From Cristatella mucedo (Eukaryota > Bryozoa > Phylactolaemata > Cristatellidae), in contig WPIO01000078.1 of assembly GCA_009760855.2 (NCBI GenBank), positions 374,001-438,000 on the forward strand: a DNA stretch of 64,000 nt, given 5' to 3'. Positions 1-11,342 of this stretch are shown in pieces. The notes below the pieces were generated by a model that saw only the letters and a program-made list of their open reading frames with translations, had not been told where the DNA came from and did no database searches. Made by a program: the position numbers and the translations under genes. The stretch's first letter is position 1. Every line of letters begins with the position of its first letter.

Positions 1-217
1 AAACCATCCGATTGGGATGTAAGGGCAAAGTCCACGTTTCATGTATACCTAATAGCGCTCTGACGAAATACCCCGTATACGACTCGCCTGCATTTCTTAG
101 TAAATGTAGCTGCAGTGGTAACAGAGCTGCGTTAGGACGTTTCACACCTAGAAGTAATCCAGGCTAGTCAATACTGCTTCCGCTTGGCTCGGTTGGCACT
201 CATACAGAAATAGTAGC

Positions 218-373
218 TGATTGTACAGCCTCTTTTGTATAGCGGCAGAAGGGTCTCAAAGGCCACACTCACCACAGCTTGCAGCGGCAGCAAAGGATGG
301 CCCACCGCAGGATTCGAACTCGGGATCTCGGTCGTGATGAGCAACAGCCTTACCTAGTGGGCCATCGTGGCCC
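218..373 (-). mobile_element. SINE-1 copy, full length
   Basis: SINE-1 is a tRNA-derived element of about 165 bp. The head has an A-box-like CACTAGGTAAGGC and a B-box GGTTCGAATCC; a middle stretch follows (gcaagcggtggtgatagccgt), and the end is CTATACAAAAGAGGCTG. This copy is on the minus strand; the B-box appears as GGATTCGAACTC near 312. Confidence 0.75.
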
Positions 374-1483
374 ACCACGTGCACCGTGGTAAGCACGAGA
401 AAGCTTCCTCAGTCCTGCTCACGTCCACACTAGTGCCTCCACCGTGAGACTCCCAAGAACTGCCGCCGCCGGAGCCATAGTAAATACGATGCAAATGCGT
501 ATACCGACATGGGGCGAGTAGCTCGTAACTATTTTTTCATAGAAATGTGCATTTATACTGGATAAACTGCTTTGGCAAGCCGCCTCTGTTTGTATTTAAT
601 GTGCTACTTGTTAAGAAAACAGGCTATGCCATCAGAAATGAATTTTGAAGATCAGTCTGACCTTGCCAGTGTTTTAAGGTCAGGTTTTGAATCTAACGTG
701 CAAGAAAAGAGATTTAGGTTTCTTAGGGCAATGAAGAAAATGCCTTTGTACTATTATTATTATTATTATCATCATTATTATTATTAAGATTTTGCACCAG
801 AGGATATGGATGAGGTAGCCTTATCGAAGGAGTAGTATCAAAGGAGTAGCAAGCGTCGACCCTCTAAAAGGGCAGGTTGGCTCACTGGGCCCGGCCGCTG
901 GAGGCCCGAGCGCGCATACGCAACTTTATGACCCAAAACATTGGTCTCTAAACTGAGGAATAAAATTAAGCGCAGTTTTATAGTGCTTTTTCCAGAACTG
1001 GCAGGTTTATCGGCCTCTCGCTGGGCGGGGGCCCTGGGATGACGTTTGCATGAGAATGACCGTGTACAAGTGCATAATACGCATAATAAAAATCAATGCA
1101 TAATATGATGTATAAAATAATATAATATAATATATAAGATAATATAATATAAATGCATAAAGGTATAATATGCAATACGCAAATCCGAAGCATGATTCTC
1201 TAGTCTGTGGAGCAGTTGCGAGACGTTTATTTTGAAAATGGCAGCTGTTTGATGGCGTTTTGCAGTGTATCACAGTGTGTGGCTGTCATTCGTGAGACCG
1301 TTACCTATCTACCTTCGCTTCGAGTTAAGTTTTTCCTGCCTTTAGAGAGTTACTGTAGAGCCTCGGCGGCTGAGCTTCGTCTCCGGCACGTCTTCATTGA
1401 TTATCTGGAAATTGCAGCTAACGATTTTACGAAGAGCAGTGATTAAGCGACCTTAAGCTAAGTGTCTGTGTGATGCTTTTGTT
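374..1483. other. No gene seen
   Basis: The stretch holds an ATT repeat (755-786) and an AT-rich part (1080-1165). Short open frames of 70-90 codons have no recognisable content. Confidence 0.5.
755..786. repeat. (ATT)n repeat
   Basis: ATT/ATC triplets that look like a LINE family A tail, but the hairpin that should precede it is absent, so it may be a lone simple repeat. Confidence 0.8.
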
Positions 1484-1745
1484 TCTGTCTATTTGTATCT
1501 CCTTCTGTAACTCCACAAAGCCATAAAGACTAAATTGGTGTTTACCGGAGAGGTTTTGTATAGCCCACTCACAGCCTAATCGGCTTTCGGTACGCATTCG
1601 GTAGCCAACAGACTTCATCTCACGCAACAAAGAGAAAGTGGGAGGCATAGAAGAGTCACGAGAGCAGTCAAGGTAGTGAATAGCATGAAAGTAGCAGCTC
1701 AGGACCGCTGAAAAGAATGAGCCATAGTCTGTAGAGTAGCTTAAC
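1484..1745 (-). mobile_element. L2 family B 3' fragment
   Basis: The minus strand carries the family B C-terminus, recognisable as ...TKSVGYRMRTESRLGCE..IQN in one frame, then GTTACAG-type 3' end at the left. It corresponds to 19360-19590. Confidence 0.8.
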
Positions 1746-3101
1746 ATTAGATTCTGATTTCAGAGGCTGGACTGTGTCTTTTGCCGGAGACCGCGTAATT
1801 GTAGCCAGACCCGACGACGAGCGAAGCATCCAGTGTGAGTTCGGCGCTAAGCTCTTAAAGCCCTGCTATCAGTGATGTACGAGCGGCGTGGCATTTTTGT
1901 GAGAAACCTTCTTTAACCCATCAATTTTTCGGTTCCCGCGCAAGTTGGTCATTATTTTACTTACACTTCCTTGCGTGTTGGCTGGAGTGGAGCTCTCGGC
2001 GGTGAGCCGGAGGAGAGTGGAACTCTCGGCGTTGGGCCTTGCGGTGGTCGCATTTGAGGATCTTCGCATTGCCGGCAGCTCAGTGGGATTCTGCGCTCCC
2101 CTGTAAGATGTCGTCCGCTGGCGTTGATAGTGGACGCCTGTAAACCTCCATAGCTGTCAACTGCAGTGACAGATGTAATGGAATTTTGGCAGCTGCATGA
2201 GCTAGAGAACGGCTAGCTTCTTCATCTGCTGCCTTTCGACAAAGTGGTTGGTTGCAATCTAGGAAGTACATAGAATTTAATGCAATGCATATGACTGTCC
2301 ATTACAAACGCATTATATTCGGCTTGGTGACTGGAATTTAAGACTTACCACAAGAGCTGGATCGACCCATTCGTAATTAAACAGTTGAAATAGAGGTTAT
2401 ATGGCTAACGAAATAAGACAACCACTGTGTACTAAAGAGTACTAAAGTTGCTACTGGTAAATTCGTAATTCTGCTACCCCTACGGCGTCAGTGAATTTCA
2501 CCGTAAAGCGTGGTACAAAGACGGCCGATAATATGGTTTTTAAGAAGCGATACATTTGGGTTCTTCCACCTTTTCCTCACTGAAGTATTGATCGTCCGGT
2601 TTATTCTTCTGATTTAGTTACCGATATGAGTTAGATTGCTTCTTAGGCAGCACCGCCGCAGTTTAGGAGAAATGATACTTACTTTCCCTCCTTAAGCACT
2701 GAATCTTTTTGAAAGACTACTATAACCGCGTTCATTCGGAAAATCTTGCTTTGAATTAGCATCAGTGAAATTTTCGGCGAAAAGGGCAACGATTAAGCTT
2801 TTTCGCGGAATCAAAAAGCCTGGCTAGCGCTATCGGACGATTGTTGCTCTTGAAAAAGCAAGCTCCATTTCGTTTACTTAGGTTGAGGCCGTAGACTTCC
2901 GTCAGGAAAGCATTATCATCACCGAAGTGACAGTACACCTATACGGGGATGTTCATAAAGCAAAAAAGTAGAAGCTGGATTAAAAGCGTACGTAGCGAAT
3001 TACTCAAATCAATATCCTTTAATCGTCCGGTCTTTTTTTCTTGAGAGAAAGATGCATTACTTGAATGCCACAGCGATGACTCTATCAACTATCTCAGTCT
3101 T
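1746..3101. other. No gene seen
   Basis: Mixed to AT-rich sequence without long frames, clear repeats or splice-type boundaries that I could support. Bases 3286-3669 are likewise empty. Confidence 0.5.
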
Positions 3102-3285
3102 TGTTCACATTTAACAGACCATTCACCTGTTACTACAAGACAGCGATAGTGGTCGCTGTTGAACAAATAAATAGTGGTCTGACGTTTCATCCCAGTCTTA
3201 ATTCACAATTAACTGACCGATCAGCGGTTACAAGAGCCCAACACTAGTGGTCGCAATTGAAGGTGTAAATATTGATCGGCCACCT
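3102..3285. repeat. Two-unit tandem repeat with internal hairpins
   Basis: Two units of about 90 bases share CAGTCTT, CACAATTAAC/CACATTTAAC and CTAGTGGTCGC/ATAGTGGTCGC. Unit 1 has outer arms CAGACCA/TGGTCTG and inner arms ACAGCGA/TCGCTGT. Unit 2 has outer arms CCGATCA/TGATCGG. Confidence 0.45.
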
Positions 3286-3669
3286 GGGCTTGGGTTCGTT
3301 GGATTGGAAGAAAATAACAATACTGTTTCTACAAAAGTATTAGTGACGAAGCCAGAGTCAACTAGAGAGGCTTTTAGTTAAGCTATTAAGCTCAGAATCT
3401 CAACCGATATTCTGACTCCGCGTTGATTGAGATCACAAAAAAGAAATCTATTTAAGTCTCACTGTCGCAGCCTGAAACATCAGGCGCTCGTGGGCTTACA
3501 ATGCAAACACGATCGTCACTCGTGACGCTATCTCTGAATATATATGTCGCTCCACCTGACTTTTTGAGAGTTGCAGGTCAGAAATTCCTCAGTGGTGATA
3601 AAACTAGTAACGAAGCACGAATCCAGACTCCCATTAGCTGACTAGACTAAGCTGAATCCAGCAAATATT

Positions 3670-4041
3670 CTAGCCTAAGGCTGGTATGAGAATGGAGGCG
3701 AACTTCCTGCATGTACGAAGCCGCAACTGCGTCCATTCAAGGTTCGGTGCATTAGGCAAATTTTGAGTTAAGCAAATTTTGCAGTAGAGCTCGTTTAGCC
3801 TCTCGGCACGCCGATGGCACCAGTGCCGGACAATACGAATGATACGAGCACGGGACGAATGCACAATATTCACTCGAGTGAGGTGTGCATCAGTCCCAAT
3901 GTCATCATCGAAACTCTTTCGGAATTGTAAGCTCAGTCTATAAGCTCGTGCTTGAACACTGTCAGCGTGTTGCTTCCCACGATGAGCTTTTGCTATTTTT
4001 TTGAGTTCTTCAATATACAGATTGTCTTGCCTGAGGACCAT
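3670..4041 (-). CDS. Open frame of 123 codons, unknown
   Basis: It starts MVLRQDNLYIEELKKIAKAH and stays open with mixed, non-repetitive composition, unusual for this AT-rich stretch. It is rich in arginine and has several histidines and cysteines (HWCHRRAERLNELYCKICL). I recognise no domain, and no splice sites or poly(A) signal stand out. It could be chance. Confidence 0.15.
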   Translation of the reverse strand: MVLRQDNLYIEELKKIAKAHRGKQHADSVQARAYRLSLQFRKSFDDDIGTDAHLTRVNIVHSSRARIIRIVRHWCHRRAERLNELYCKICLTQNLPNAPNLEWTQLRLRTCRKFASILIPALG

Positions 4042-4191
4042 GAAAAGTGGCTCCTTTTAGCTCCTTTTCCTGTAGCCTGAAAAGCGAAGATCATTAAGGG
4101 CACTCCGTTAGTCTTGTATAAAATAGCGGCTGTAATCTAGACACCATTTTATGAGTGTGTGAGCTATCCTGTAAAGAAAGATTATCCTATT

Positions 4192-5665
4192 TAATAATTA
4201 TAATAATAATAATACATTTGATATAGCACCCTCAGAGAACTCAATCTCTTTATAAGCACTTTTCGTTTACTGCAAAGGAAGCACTCCCCAATGGTTAGTG
4301 CTAGCATGTTCAATCAGCAACAAGAATAACATGGTTAGGGGTGACATGCACTGGGTCAGCATGCAAGTGTGGTTAGTGCCAGCATGCACAGCGTCAGCAC
4401 GCATAAGCACATCAAGGACGAATCACATGTACCAGCTAAATGCCGTAATAAATAGATGTGTTTTTAGTTTCTTTTCAAATGTGGTCAAATAAAGAGATGT
4501 GACGTAAGTCGGAAGTGAGTTCCAGGCTTTGGGAGCATTCGAACTAAAGGCCAGTTCTCCAAAGGATTTGAGATTTGCACGAGGTATGGGTAAACAGTTA
4601 GATTCCGAAAAGCGGATAGACAATGCTTAGCCTGGTGTGGAAGTAGATCAGATGGGTAGGCTGGGGCAAAAGGAAGAAGTGACCTAAAAGTGAGTGTCAT
4701 AACTTTTAATTCGATGCCTAGATTGACAGGAAGCAAGTGCGGGTCGGCGAGAAGTGGTGTGATGTGGCAGCTGAGACGCTCACGACAGACAAGCCTAGCT
4801 GCAGAGTTTTGCACCAGCTGTAAGCGCCTGGTTGCACATGCCGGCAGGCCAGCAAGCAGTGAGTTACAGAAGTCAAAACTGGATGTCACAAATGCATGGA
4901 CCAACTTAGATGTGGTATCCCTGTCTAAGCAAGCCCGAATCTTAGCAATGTTATGTAGCTGAAAGTAGGCAGACTTGATTGTGGAGCTGATGTGGTCGTC
5001 TAATGAAAGGTCACTTTGGAACATGACACCTAAATTTTGTGCAGATTCAACAGGACGTGTGCTGGCAGAGCCAATTGTGAGCGTGAGCATTTCCAATTTC
5101 TGAATCACACTTGGTACGCCCATAACTAGTAAGTTGGTGTTATCATCCTTCAATTTAAGAAAGCTTGCTGCCATCCATGTGCGGCGGTCATCAATACAGG
5201 CAGCAAAGGAGTTGAGAGAATTCGACGTGTTCGAGGGCTGGTAGGGATCAAAGTAAATGTGCTATTGAGTGTCATCAGCAAAGAAGTGAAAGTCTAGATT
5301 GTTCTTGGTAATTAAATCGGCAAGAGGGATAGTATAAACCATGAAAATAACGTAACTAGCGCAGATCTCTGAGGTATCCTAAATTTCAAAGGTACCTCAA
5401 TGATATTTATCCATTCATATCAATACACTGGAGTCTACCACTGAGATAGGACCTGAACCATTGCCATGCATTGCCATGCAGTGCCAGTGATGCCCAGGCG
5501 AGATGAGAGGCACTCATGAAGAACTTGGTGATCGATAATAACAAAAGCAGCTGAAAGATGGAGAAAAATACGCAGAGATAGACTACATAAGTCTGCATTA
5601 CTAAGTTGCATTACTAAGTACACCGTCATACACCCGAAGCAATGCTGGCTCTGTGGAGTTATTAG
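4192..5665 (-). mobile_element. L2 LINE family A, 5'-truncated and decayed
   Basis: The (ATT)n tail (seen as TAATAATAAT at 4195-4213) and the 3' stem-loop lie at the left end. Reading leftwards on the minus strand, reverse transcriptase fragments are visible, including a 229-codon stretch (4485-5174) with NLGVMFQSDLSLDDHISST and LDFCN..LLAG. Beyond 5174 the catalytic core is scrambled: the YADD region is out of frame and there is a small rearrangement near 5590-5620. The 5' end abuts a SINE-1 copy at 5672. Confidence 0.85.
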
Positions 5666-5671
5666 GACCCT

Positions 5672-5812
5672 CATTTTTATAGCGGCAGAAGAGCCTTAAT
5701 GGCTATCACCGCTTGCATCATCAAAAAAGGATCGCTCGCCGCAGAATTCGAACTCAAGACATCGGTCGTGAAGAGCAACCGCCTTACCTCCTGCACTATC
5801 AAACTAGTAATC
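5672..5812 (-). mobile_element. SINE-1 copy
   Basis: CGGCAGAAGAGCCTTAATGG, GCAGAATTCGAACTC and CCGCCTTACCTCCTGCACTA show all SINE-1 blocks in minus orientation. It adjoins the 5' end of the LINE at 4192-5665. Confidence 0.7.
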
Positions 5813-6686
5813 ACACAATCATACTAGTAATTATCATAACGTTAATAAGTATCCTGCTTGTACATACATAAGCCGGCCCTACATTTGGCCATGTTGTTTA
5901 GCTTAAAGTATTCGGATTTGACAGTGGGGATAATATGCTTATCCGATTTTGTTCTAGTATGCCTACACTCTGGCAGACTTTTAGAGAATGATCACACATA
6001 AACTAGTCTTGAGAGCCAAGTCTTCCAACTGTTGGTGACAGCAGGTTTATTTACAGCTATTCGTTTGGTCTTACAATTGCTCTTTATTTGGTGCCCCAAG
6101 AGAACTATGAGTGAATTGAAAAACTTGACGCTTCTCGATGAGAGCGGTAAGCCAATTCAAATTGCCACCACGATTTCTTCCATCTCTGCCTCATTTAGAG
6201 CCGGCTTTCCGTGCATGCACTGGGCAATGCCCAGCGTCAGTCGTATCGAGAGGGTTCTAACAGTTTCCATGATGTTTTTTCGGATCGCACCCTGCAGCTC
6301 CCTCTTCTGATCACCATCGATGGATGAGATTGCGACCCTGCAAAACAGAACTATTTCTTAGTTCAACGATACGAGCATGCAAAAGGTACGCGAAGCTTGC
6401 GAAAAATCAATAAAGCCCAGACCTGCCATTGCGGCTAAGATCTGCAAGAGCTGGGCTAAATTACTGCAGTAGGGCTACTACAAAAACCGTGGGTATGCTT
6501 CGTCGCGACACAGCATCGATTGCAAGACGAGAAAGATGGTTCGGGAAGTAAGAGGCTAGCACTAGTGGATGTCGAACTTTCATCATTCCGGAAACCACCC
6601 TCAGAGAACGGAAGAATAGGGGTCAAACTGTATAACGGAAGCTGCGGTTGCTGGGCAGAATGCAGGGCAGTATTTTCAAGCAAGCA
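5813..6686. other. No gene seen
   Basis: A 92-codon plus frame at 6032-6310 has no recognisable domain. The sequence is otherwise unremarkable up to the LTR-like element at 6687. Confidence 0.45.
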
Positions 6687-6974
6687 GCGGGTGTGCGCCT
6701 GCGGCTTCTGCTGCTGCTGTGATTAGCGAAGCCCTTGACACTAAACACGCCTCACCTGTGGCCTAGAGTTAAGCCGTTGACGCAGCCAGCGCAGCGTCAG
6801 GCCACTAATGCATGCTATATTTCGTGTCGTCGACTGCGATTAATTGAGCTCTCTCGTACGTGCACGTTGAGAGTAATAAAGCAGAATCTCGTTGATCGCG
6901 AGTGAGTTCGCCCGCTGTGTCTCCGTGAGAGCACAAGACACAAGAGTCGCAGCCGGAGCCACTGCCATACAGCA
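6687..6974. mobile_element. LTR-like element, copy 1
   Basis: One of three related elements of about 290-310 bp in the window. In plus orientation it starts near GTGTGCGCCTGCGGCTTC and ends CCGGAGCCACTGCCATACAG. It contains AATAAA (within GAGTAATAAAGCAG). GCAG flanks both ends (6684-6687 and 6975-6978), but the surroundings are CAG-rich, so this is weak as a target duplication. Confidence 0.5.
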
Positions 6975-7679
6975 GCAGCAGCCCTTGCTAGTCAACTCTG
7001 GCGGGATCAAGATTTCAAATTCAAACAAGATGAAGCGGAAGAAGTAAATGAAGAACGTAAATAATGGTCACCGTGTATCTGTCTGTGCTGCAATCAACGC
7101 TCGAGGCTAATTGAAAAATACCCACACAATTTAAAGTCTATATAGTGCTTGGCGATTGCATCCGCTAGAGGTCGATTATAAATTAGGAAAATGAATTCGT
7201 CACGCACAGATCGTCTGGAAACTCGCTTCTCGAGAGACTCGTCGGGTGACTAATTCCATTCGACCTGTCAGTCGAGTGTCGTATTTCAGACAGCGAAATA
7301 AGTGGCTGTGTCGCGGCGCTACTACTGTTTCTCGTGGCTTCCGCAGGTTGCTCGCGTGCCTGCTTCTCGTGGCTTCCACAGCGTTCGCTATAGAATGTGT
7401 GCTCGCGTGCCTGCGCACCAACCCTTCGTCGACGGACAAAGTTACTCACGCCAAATATAAAAGGCCGATGAATTGGGAGTGGTGCTCGTATTTCTGAGAT
7501 ATCAAAGCATTTGTGGTCATTTGCAACATCCCATTGTGTCAATCCAGGTGGCTGCATTCGAAGGCATCCCGTCATGCACGCTGTGCTAGCCTCTAGTGAA
7601 GCGCTCAGCTGCGGCAGCTTTGCTACAGAATGAGGTTTCTGCTCTGCAATCGCTGAGACTATGCACTGAAAAAAAAGCC
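6975..7679. other. No gene seen
   Basis: Short frames on both strands overlap at 7183-7575. There is a local repetition of TTCTCGTGGCTTCCRCAG (7329 and 7365). Nothing is recognisable as a gene. Confidence 0.45.
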
Positions 7680-8145
7680 GTACGCTACTGAAGGCCCGCA
7701 GCGGCTTGGCTCCTCCATATCTAGTTGAACTGCTGCACCAGTTTCAGCCTCTTCGTGCTCTCAGGTCCTATGTGGACAATAAATTAGCTGTAGCTGTTCC
7801 GTTCCTCCGCTTAAAGACCGTTGGCGACAGAAGCTTGAGCTCTGCAGGTCCTAGACTGTAGAACTCGCTTCCACGGTTCTTACTCAACGACTACTACTCT
7901 TCTGCTGCCGACTATGGCTCATCCTTTTCAGCGGTCCTGAGCTGCTACTTCCATGCTACTCACTACCTCAACTGCTCTCCTAACTCTGCTATGCTTCCCA
8001 CTTTCTCTTTGTTGCGTGAGACGAAGTCTGTTGGCTACCGAATGCGTACCGAAAGCCGCTTAGGCTGTGAGTGCGCTATACAAAACTCTCCTGCGTAACA
8101 CCCACATAGTCTTTATGGCTTTGTGGAGTAACCAACGGATATATA
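7680..8145 (+). mobile_element. L2 family B 3' fragment
   Basis: Follows 19150-19615: GCTTGGCTCCTCCATATCTA, GTTGGCGACAGAAGCTT, then the ...SVGYRMRTESRLGCECAIQNSPA end (8030-8097). A TATATA stretch replaces the usual ACATT tail. Stops, e.g. at the tryptophan of LWNSLP (7859), make it non-coding. Confidence 0.8.
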
Positions 8146-8789
8146 TATAAGAATTCCTGTCACTTGCTACTTTGAGTTTCTGAGCAATTGCTCGTACAAT
8201 TGTTGCCTTCCAACGAGGAGGCCCGCAGGAAATGGGAAACTGGGGATTCTTGTCACCAGTAAGACGATCCGGAAGCGACGTACTTTGAGCCTCATGTGCT
8301 CCTGCGAGTGGTCTGGCACTGTGGTGTGAAAGTAAGGCTGTCTCCTCTCTTACGGCTTCCAGTTAACCCCAGGTGTGCTCATGGAAAGTGTCGTTAGCCT
8401 GGCTCGGAAAGCTTGTCGGAAAGCCTCTTCGCTGCATCTGCAGGGATGTGTGCGTGTGGAGCTATAGGAAAGGTTCAAAATCGGCTTTATCGGGGTGAAT
8501 TAAAGAGTGACATAAGGAGATCGCCATGCGGAGTGGATGAAGCACCGAGTGTGAAACAAAATCTGGTTCAGTTTGCTCTTCTGTTTATGATGCCGTCGAT
8601 AGCTACGCTGCCACATGCACACCGATCATCTGTTGAATATCGCTAGCATGAGTAATATAAATTATGGAATATTGGTTCCCCATTCCTAGTTACGAATATT
8701 TTTTTAATTCTTCAAGTGAATCCTTCCGTGCCATTTTAAACATTTGTTAGACACGGCCTCGGTGACCATTTCAAGTGCATATTGTGTGC
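8146..8789. other. No gene seen
   Basis: Mixed sequence between two LINE fragments; the 77-codon frame at 8413-8646 is not recognisable. Confidence 0.45.
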
Positions 8790-8975
8790 ATAAACAATGT
8801 CTATGTTGGCACCCACTTAACACATTTGCATGCAGACCCTGTGCATGTCACCCCTTACCATGCTATTCGTGTTTATCAAGCATGATATTACTCAGCATTC
8901 AATCGAGCTTCCCTTTGCAGTAAATGTGAAGCACCTAGAAAGAGATTGAGTTCTCTGAGGGCGCTTTATCAAGTG

Positions 8976-9007
<32 letters not shown>
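8790..9007 (+). mobile_element. L2 family A 3' fragment
   Basis: Only the 3' untranslated region remains. It matches 44.23-44.45 kb, including the CATTTGCATGC segment, the stem-loop (imperfect here) and an (ATT)n tail to 9006. Confidence 0.8.
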
Positions 9008-9008
<1 letters not shown>

Positions 9009-9391
9009 AATCACAAGCATGTGTTGAGAGCAGACGTACAGGCTTGGGAGCTTCGAGAAAAATTAAGCCCCCTCATCTAGATCAAAGGAAGTTGAACATT
9101 TTTTGAAACACCGAAATAACACATAGCACAGACTCAGTATACCGTAGACAGGTGTACGCGCAGAGCAGACAATCTTCCCCTTCCAGATATTGCGTCATCG
9201 GTGTCCTCAGTGGCAGATGAAATTGGAGCCATCGACACGGGTGCTCGTCGGATTTCGTGGGCTGCCATAGACTCCTGGTTTGGCTCTCGAAGTTTACTTG
9301 TGCACTGGGCTGTACGCAGAAAGCCGACGGCACAACACGTCTCTGAGCTGTGTCATAATGTGCTCGAACAGGCTCATCTGACATGTATCAT

Positions 9392-9480
9392 GCAAAGCAA
9401 AGACAAAGCACCGGAATCCATGTACGTCTCTTCGTCTCACTACATCCAAAATGATTCCACGAGCGTCTCGTTGAACTAAC
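9392..9480 (+). repeat. Dispersed repeat E, copy 1
   Basis: GCAAAGACAAAGCACCGGAA ... CGTCTCACTACATCCAAAAT ... CGAGCGTCTCGTTGAACTAA aligns with 25067-25152 over roughly 90 bases without large gaps. Confidence 0.4.
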
Positions 9481-9850
9481 TGACCCTACAAAGAAAACGT
9501 GGATACAATACATGAATTGAATGCTACACACGGGCTAAGGTGTATAGAGTGTATCAGAACTGCTAACGTCTAGCAGTGAGCTAAACAAATGTCTTGTGAT
9601 ACATACGGTCAGGTACTGGCAGATGGATGGATTATATCTCAATCTCTTAGCGAGCTTAAAACTGCAATAACAATAAGTATCTCTAAAATTATGATCGCAC
9701 ACGAAACAATAAAGAGCTCTGATGATACGAGCTTCAGAAAAGAATTGGTTAGCTGTTTGGCCGCCACACTGCCAGTAGCTCGAACGTGCATGCTTCTGAG
9801 ACCATTTCTAACTAGGCAGCAAGAAGGCTGTTGGGACTGTATGCTTAAGC

Positions 9851-9923
9851 CTAGTCAAGTGCAAATATCGTGCATAGACAATCATCTTTCAAGTCAGTAC
9901 TTTGCTCCACTGCTTCGAAGAAC
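9851..9923 (-). CDS. Candidate last exon of the CARD protein (helices 5-6)
   Basis: Preceded by CATTAG, a possible acceptor, this segment completes a codon split in phase 2 and reads FFEAVEQSTDLKDDCL before stopping at TAG (9851-9853). The pattern of two aromatics, then EAVE, then an acidic/leucine stretch fits CARD helices 5 and 6. With the two exons above, the predicted protein is 110 residues, with the CARD occupying about 24-108, the normal domain size. This would be a CARD-only adaptor or decoy. I see no AATAAA on the minus strand in the next 250 bases. The assignment depends on the whole three-exon model. Confidence 0.25.
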
Positions 9924-10295
9924 CTAATGAGGCACTTGCTCCTAGATGACTGCACCAGGAAAAATGCTACAAAAAGTAAAATGCTTCTTATAAGAAATGA
10001 TGCTGTCTCGTAAGTAAGGAGCTTTAAGTTTCAATTGGGCCTCTTTTCGTATGCTGCTCGGCACAGCAAAATCGGCAAGAGAAATCGCTGGAGCAACGTG
10101 AACGTTTATATCATTACTCTGAGAATAATATTTCTTATATGCAGCAGATGCCCAATATTATTGAAATTAGTTTCTACAACCAGATTATATTGCAATCAGA
10201 AGATCCATGATGCAGTATAACTGAATTCTGAGCAGGGCTGGATGAACTATCAGGCCGAAAACTAGGGTTCCCATCTCCATCACACAGGCCATCAC

Positions 10296-10375
10296 CTCCT
10301 TTTTGATACAACTGTCACGCAAGGCCTAACAGTTCCGGGGCGAGTTACTAGATAATTGCAGGGCCATTGGGCAGC
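10296..10375 (-). CDS. Candidate second exon of the CARD protein (helix 4 region)
   Basis: This minus-strand segment follows an excellent polypyrimidine acceptor (CTGTTCTCCTCCTGCAG). In phase 0, continuing from the first exon, it gives 26 codons ending TRPGTVRPCVTVVSKR, which resembles the helix 4 entry of CARDs. It then reaches AG|GTGATG, a plausible donor in phase 2. A second frame across its 3' end reads LYQKGGDGL. That looks even more CARD-like and would join to the next exon as LFFEAVEQS if the donor CT|GTGTGA is used. The two readings differ by a one-base shift, so either splicing differs from my model or the gene is a pseudogene with an indel. No similarity search was possible. Confidence 0.25.
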
Positions 10376-11342
10376 CTGCAGGAGGAGAACAGGTCGTGAA
10401 CTGAAATTATAGGATCTGTTGAGCTGAGCTTTCATTATGCCAATAGAATTGATACACCCTGACCTACTTGAACGTTCCTAATTGCTTTCACAAGATGCAG
10501 CACACCTAACATTAGTCGAAGATTATTTGATGAGGCTGGGGTTACGGTAGATGAGAGTGCATTTTTAAGCAGAAAGAGATATTAACCATTCTCTGAAGGC
10601 ACATGTCTAATGCAGGCACAGGGCGGTTTAGGCTGCCTGCTTAAGTAGTAGCACCATCACTGCATGCTGATTCCCATTCACTGGATGATGAATGCATCAT
10701 GGTATGCAATATAGCCTGATCAAAATAACTTAGGCTAGTGGGTTAGCAAGTAAATGAGTCGGTCGCAGTCACTCGTGTCACGCCTAAGCTACTGCATATG
10801 TGATATTCATAAACTACTTCAACATACAGCAAAGATGAGTGCCGTGTCAAACCGGGAAGGAAATTTTTTAATTTGCACTATACCTGCATCATGCAATCTC
10901 ATAGTTGATTAAGGTGCGTTGGTGGGCCTGCCATTTGCAAACGATTAACATACATAAATAAAATCTACCTTTGATTCTTCACGGACTTACCATGTGGTTA
11001 ATATAAATTCAAAGATGGTCATCAAGTCTGTACGTTTTGTACACACAACTCAACACCGATTCACTACATGACTCTGACAAATAAACTTGATACAATTTGG
11101 TTGATTTTCGTGTCAAATGAAAACTATTAAATAAAATCTCAGAGCAAGTTTTATTTTTTCTCCAGATCAGATTTATCTACATTAACTGATAACTATGAGC
11201 TTGACAGTCTTGTGGCATGCTCACCAGAGAGATCAGTGAACACTCAGGCCTGCCTGAGACAAAGCCAAGTTAGAGTTTTCCTTGATTTGCTACTTGTGCT
11301 AGAAACATGTGTTTATTGAATCGCAGCAGTAGAATATAGTAC

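Noticed and set aside
10920-11060. Alternative CARD middle exon ending at ATG|GTAAGT (reads TKRTDLMTIFEFILTT)
   Set aside because: The donor is excellent and the peptide looks helix-like, but its entry phase does not fit the phase-0 donor of the first CARD exon.
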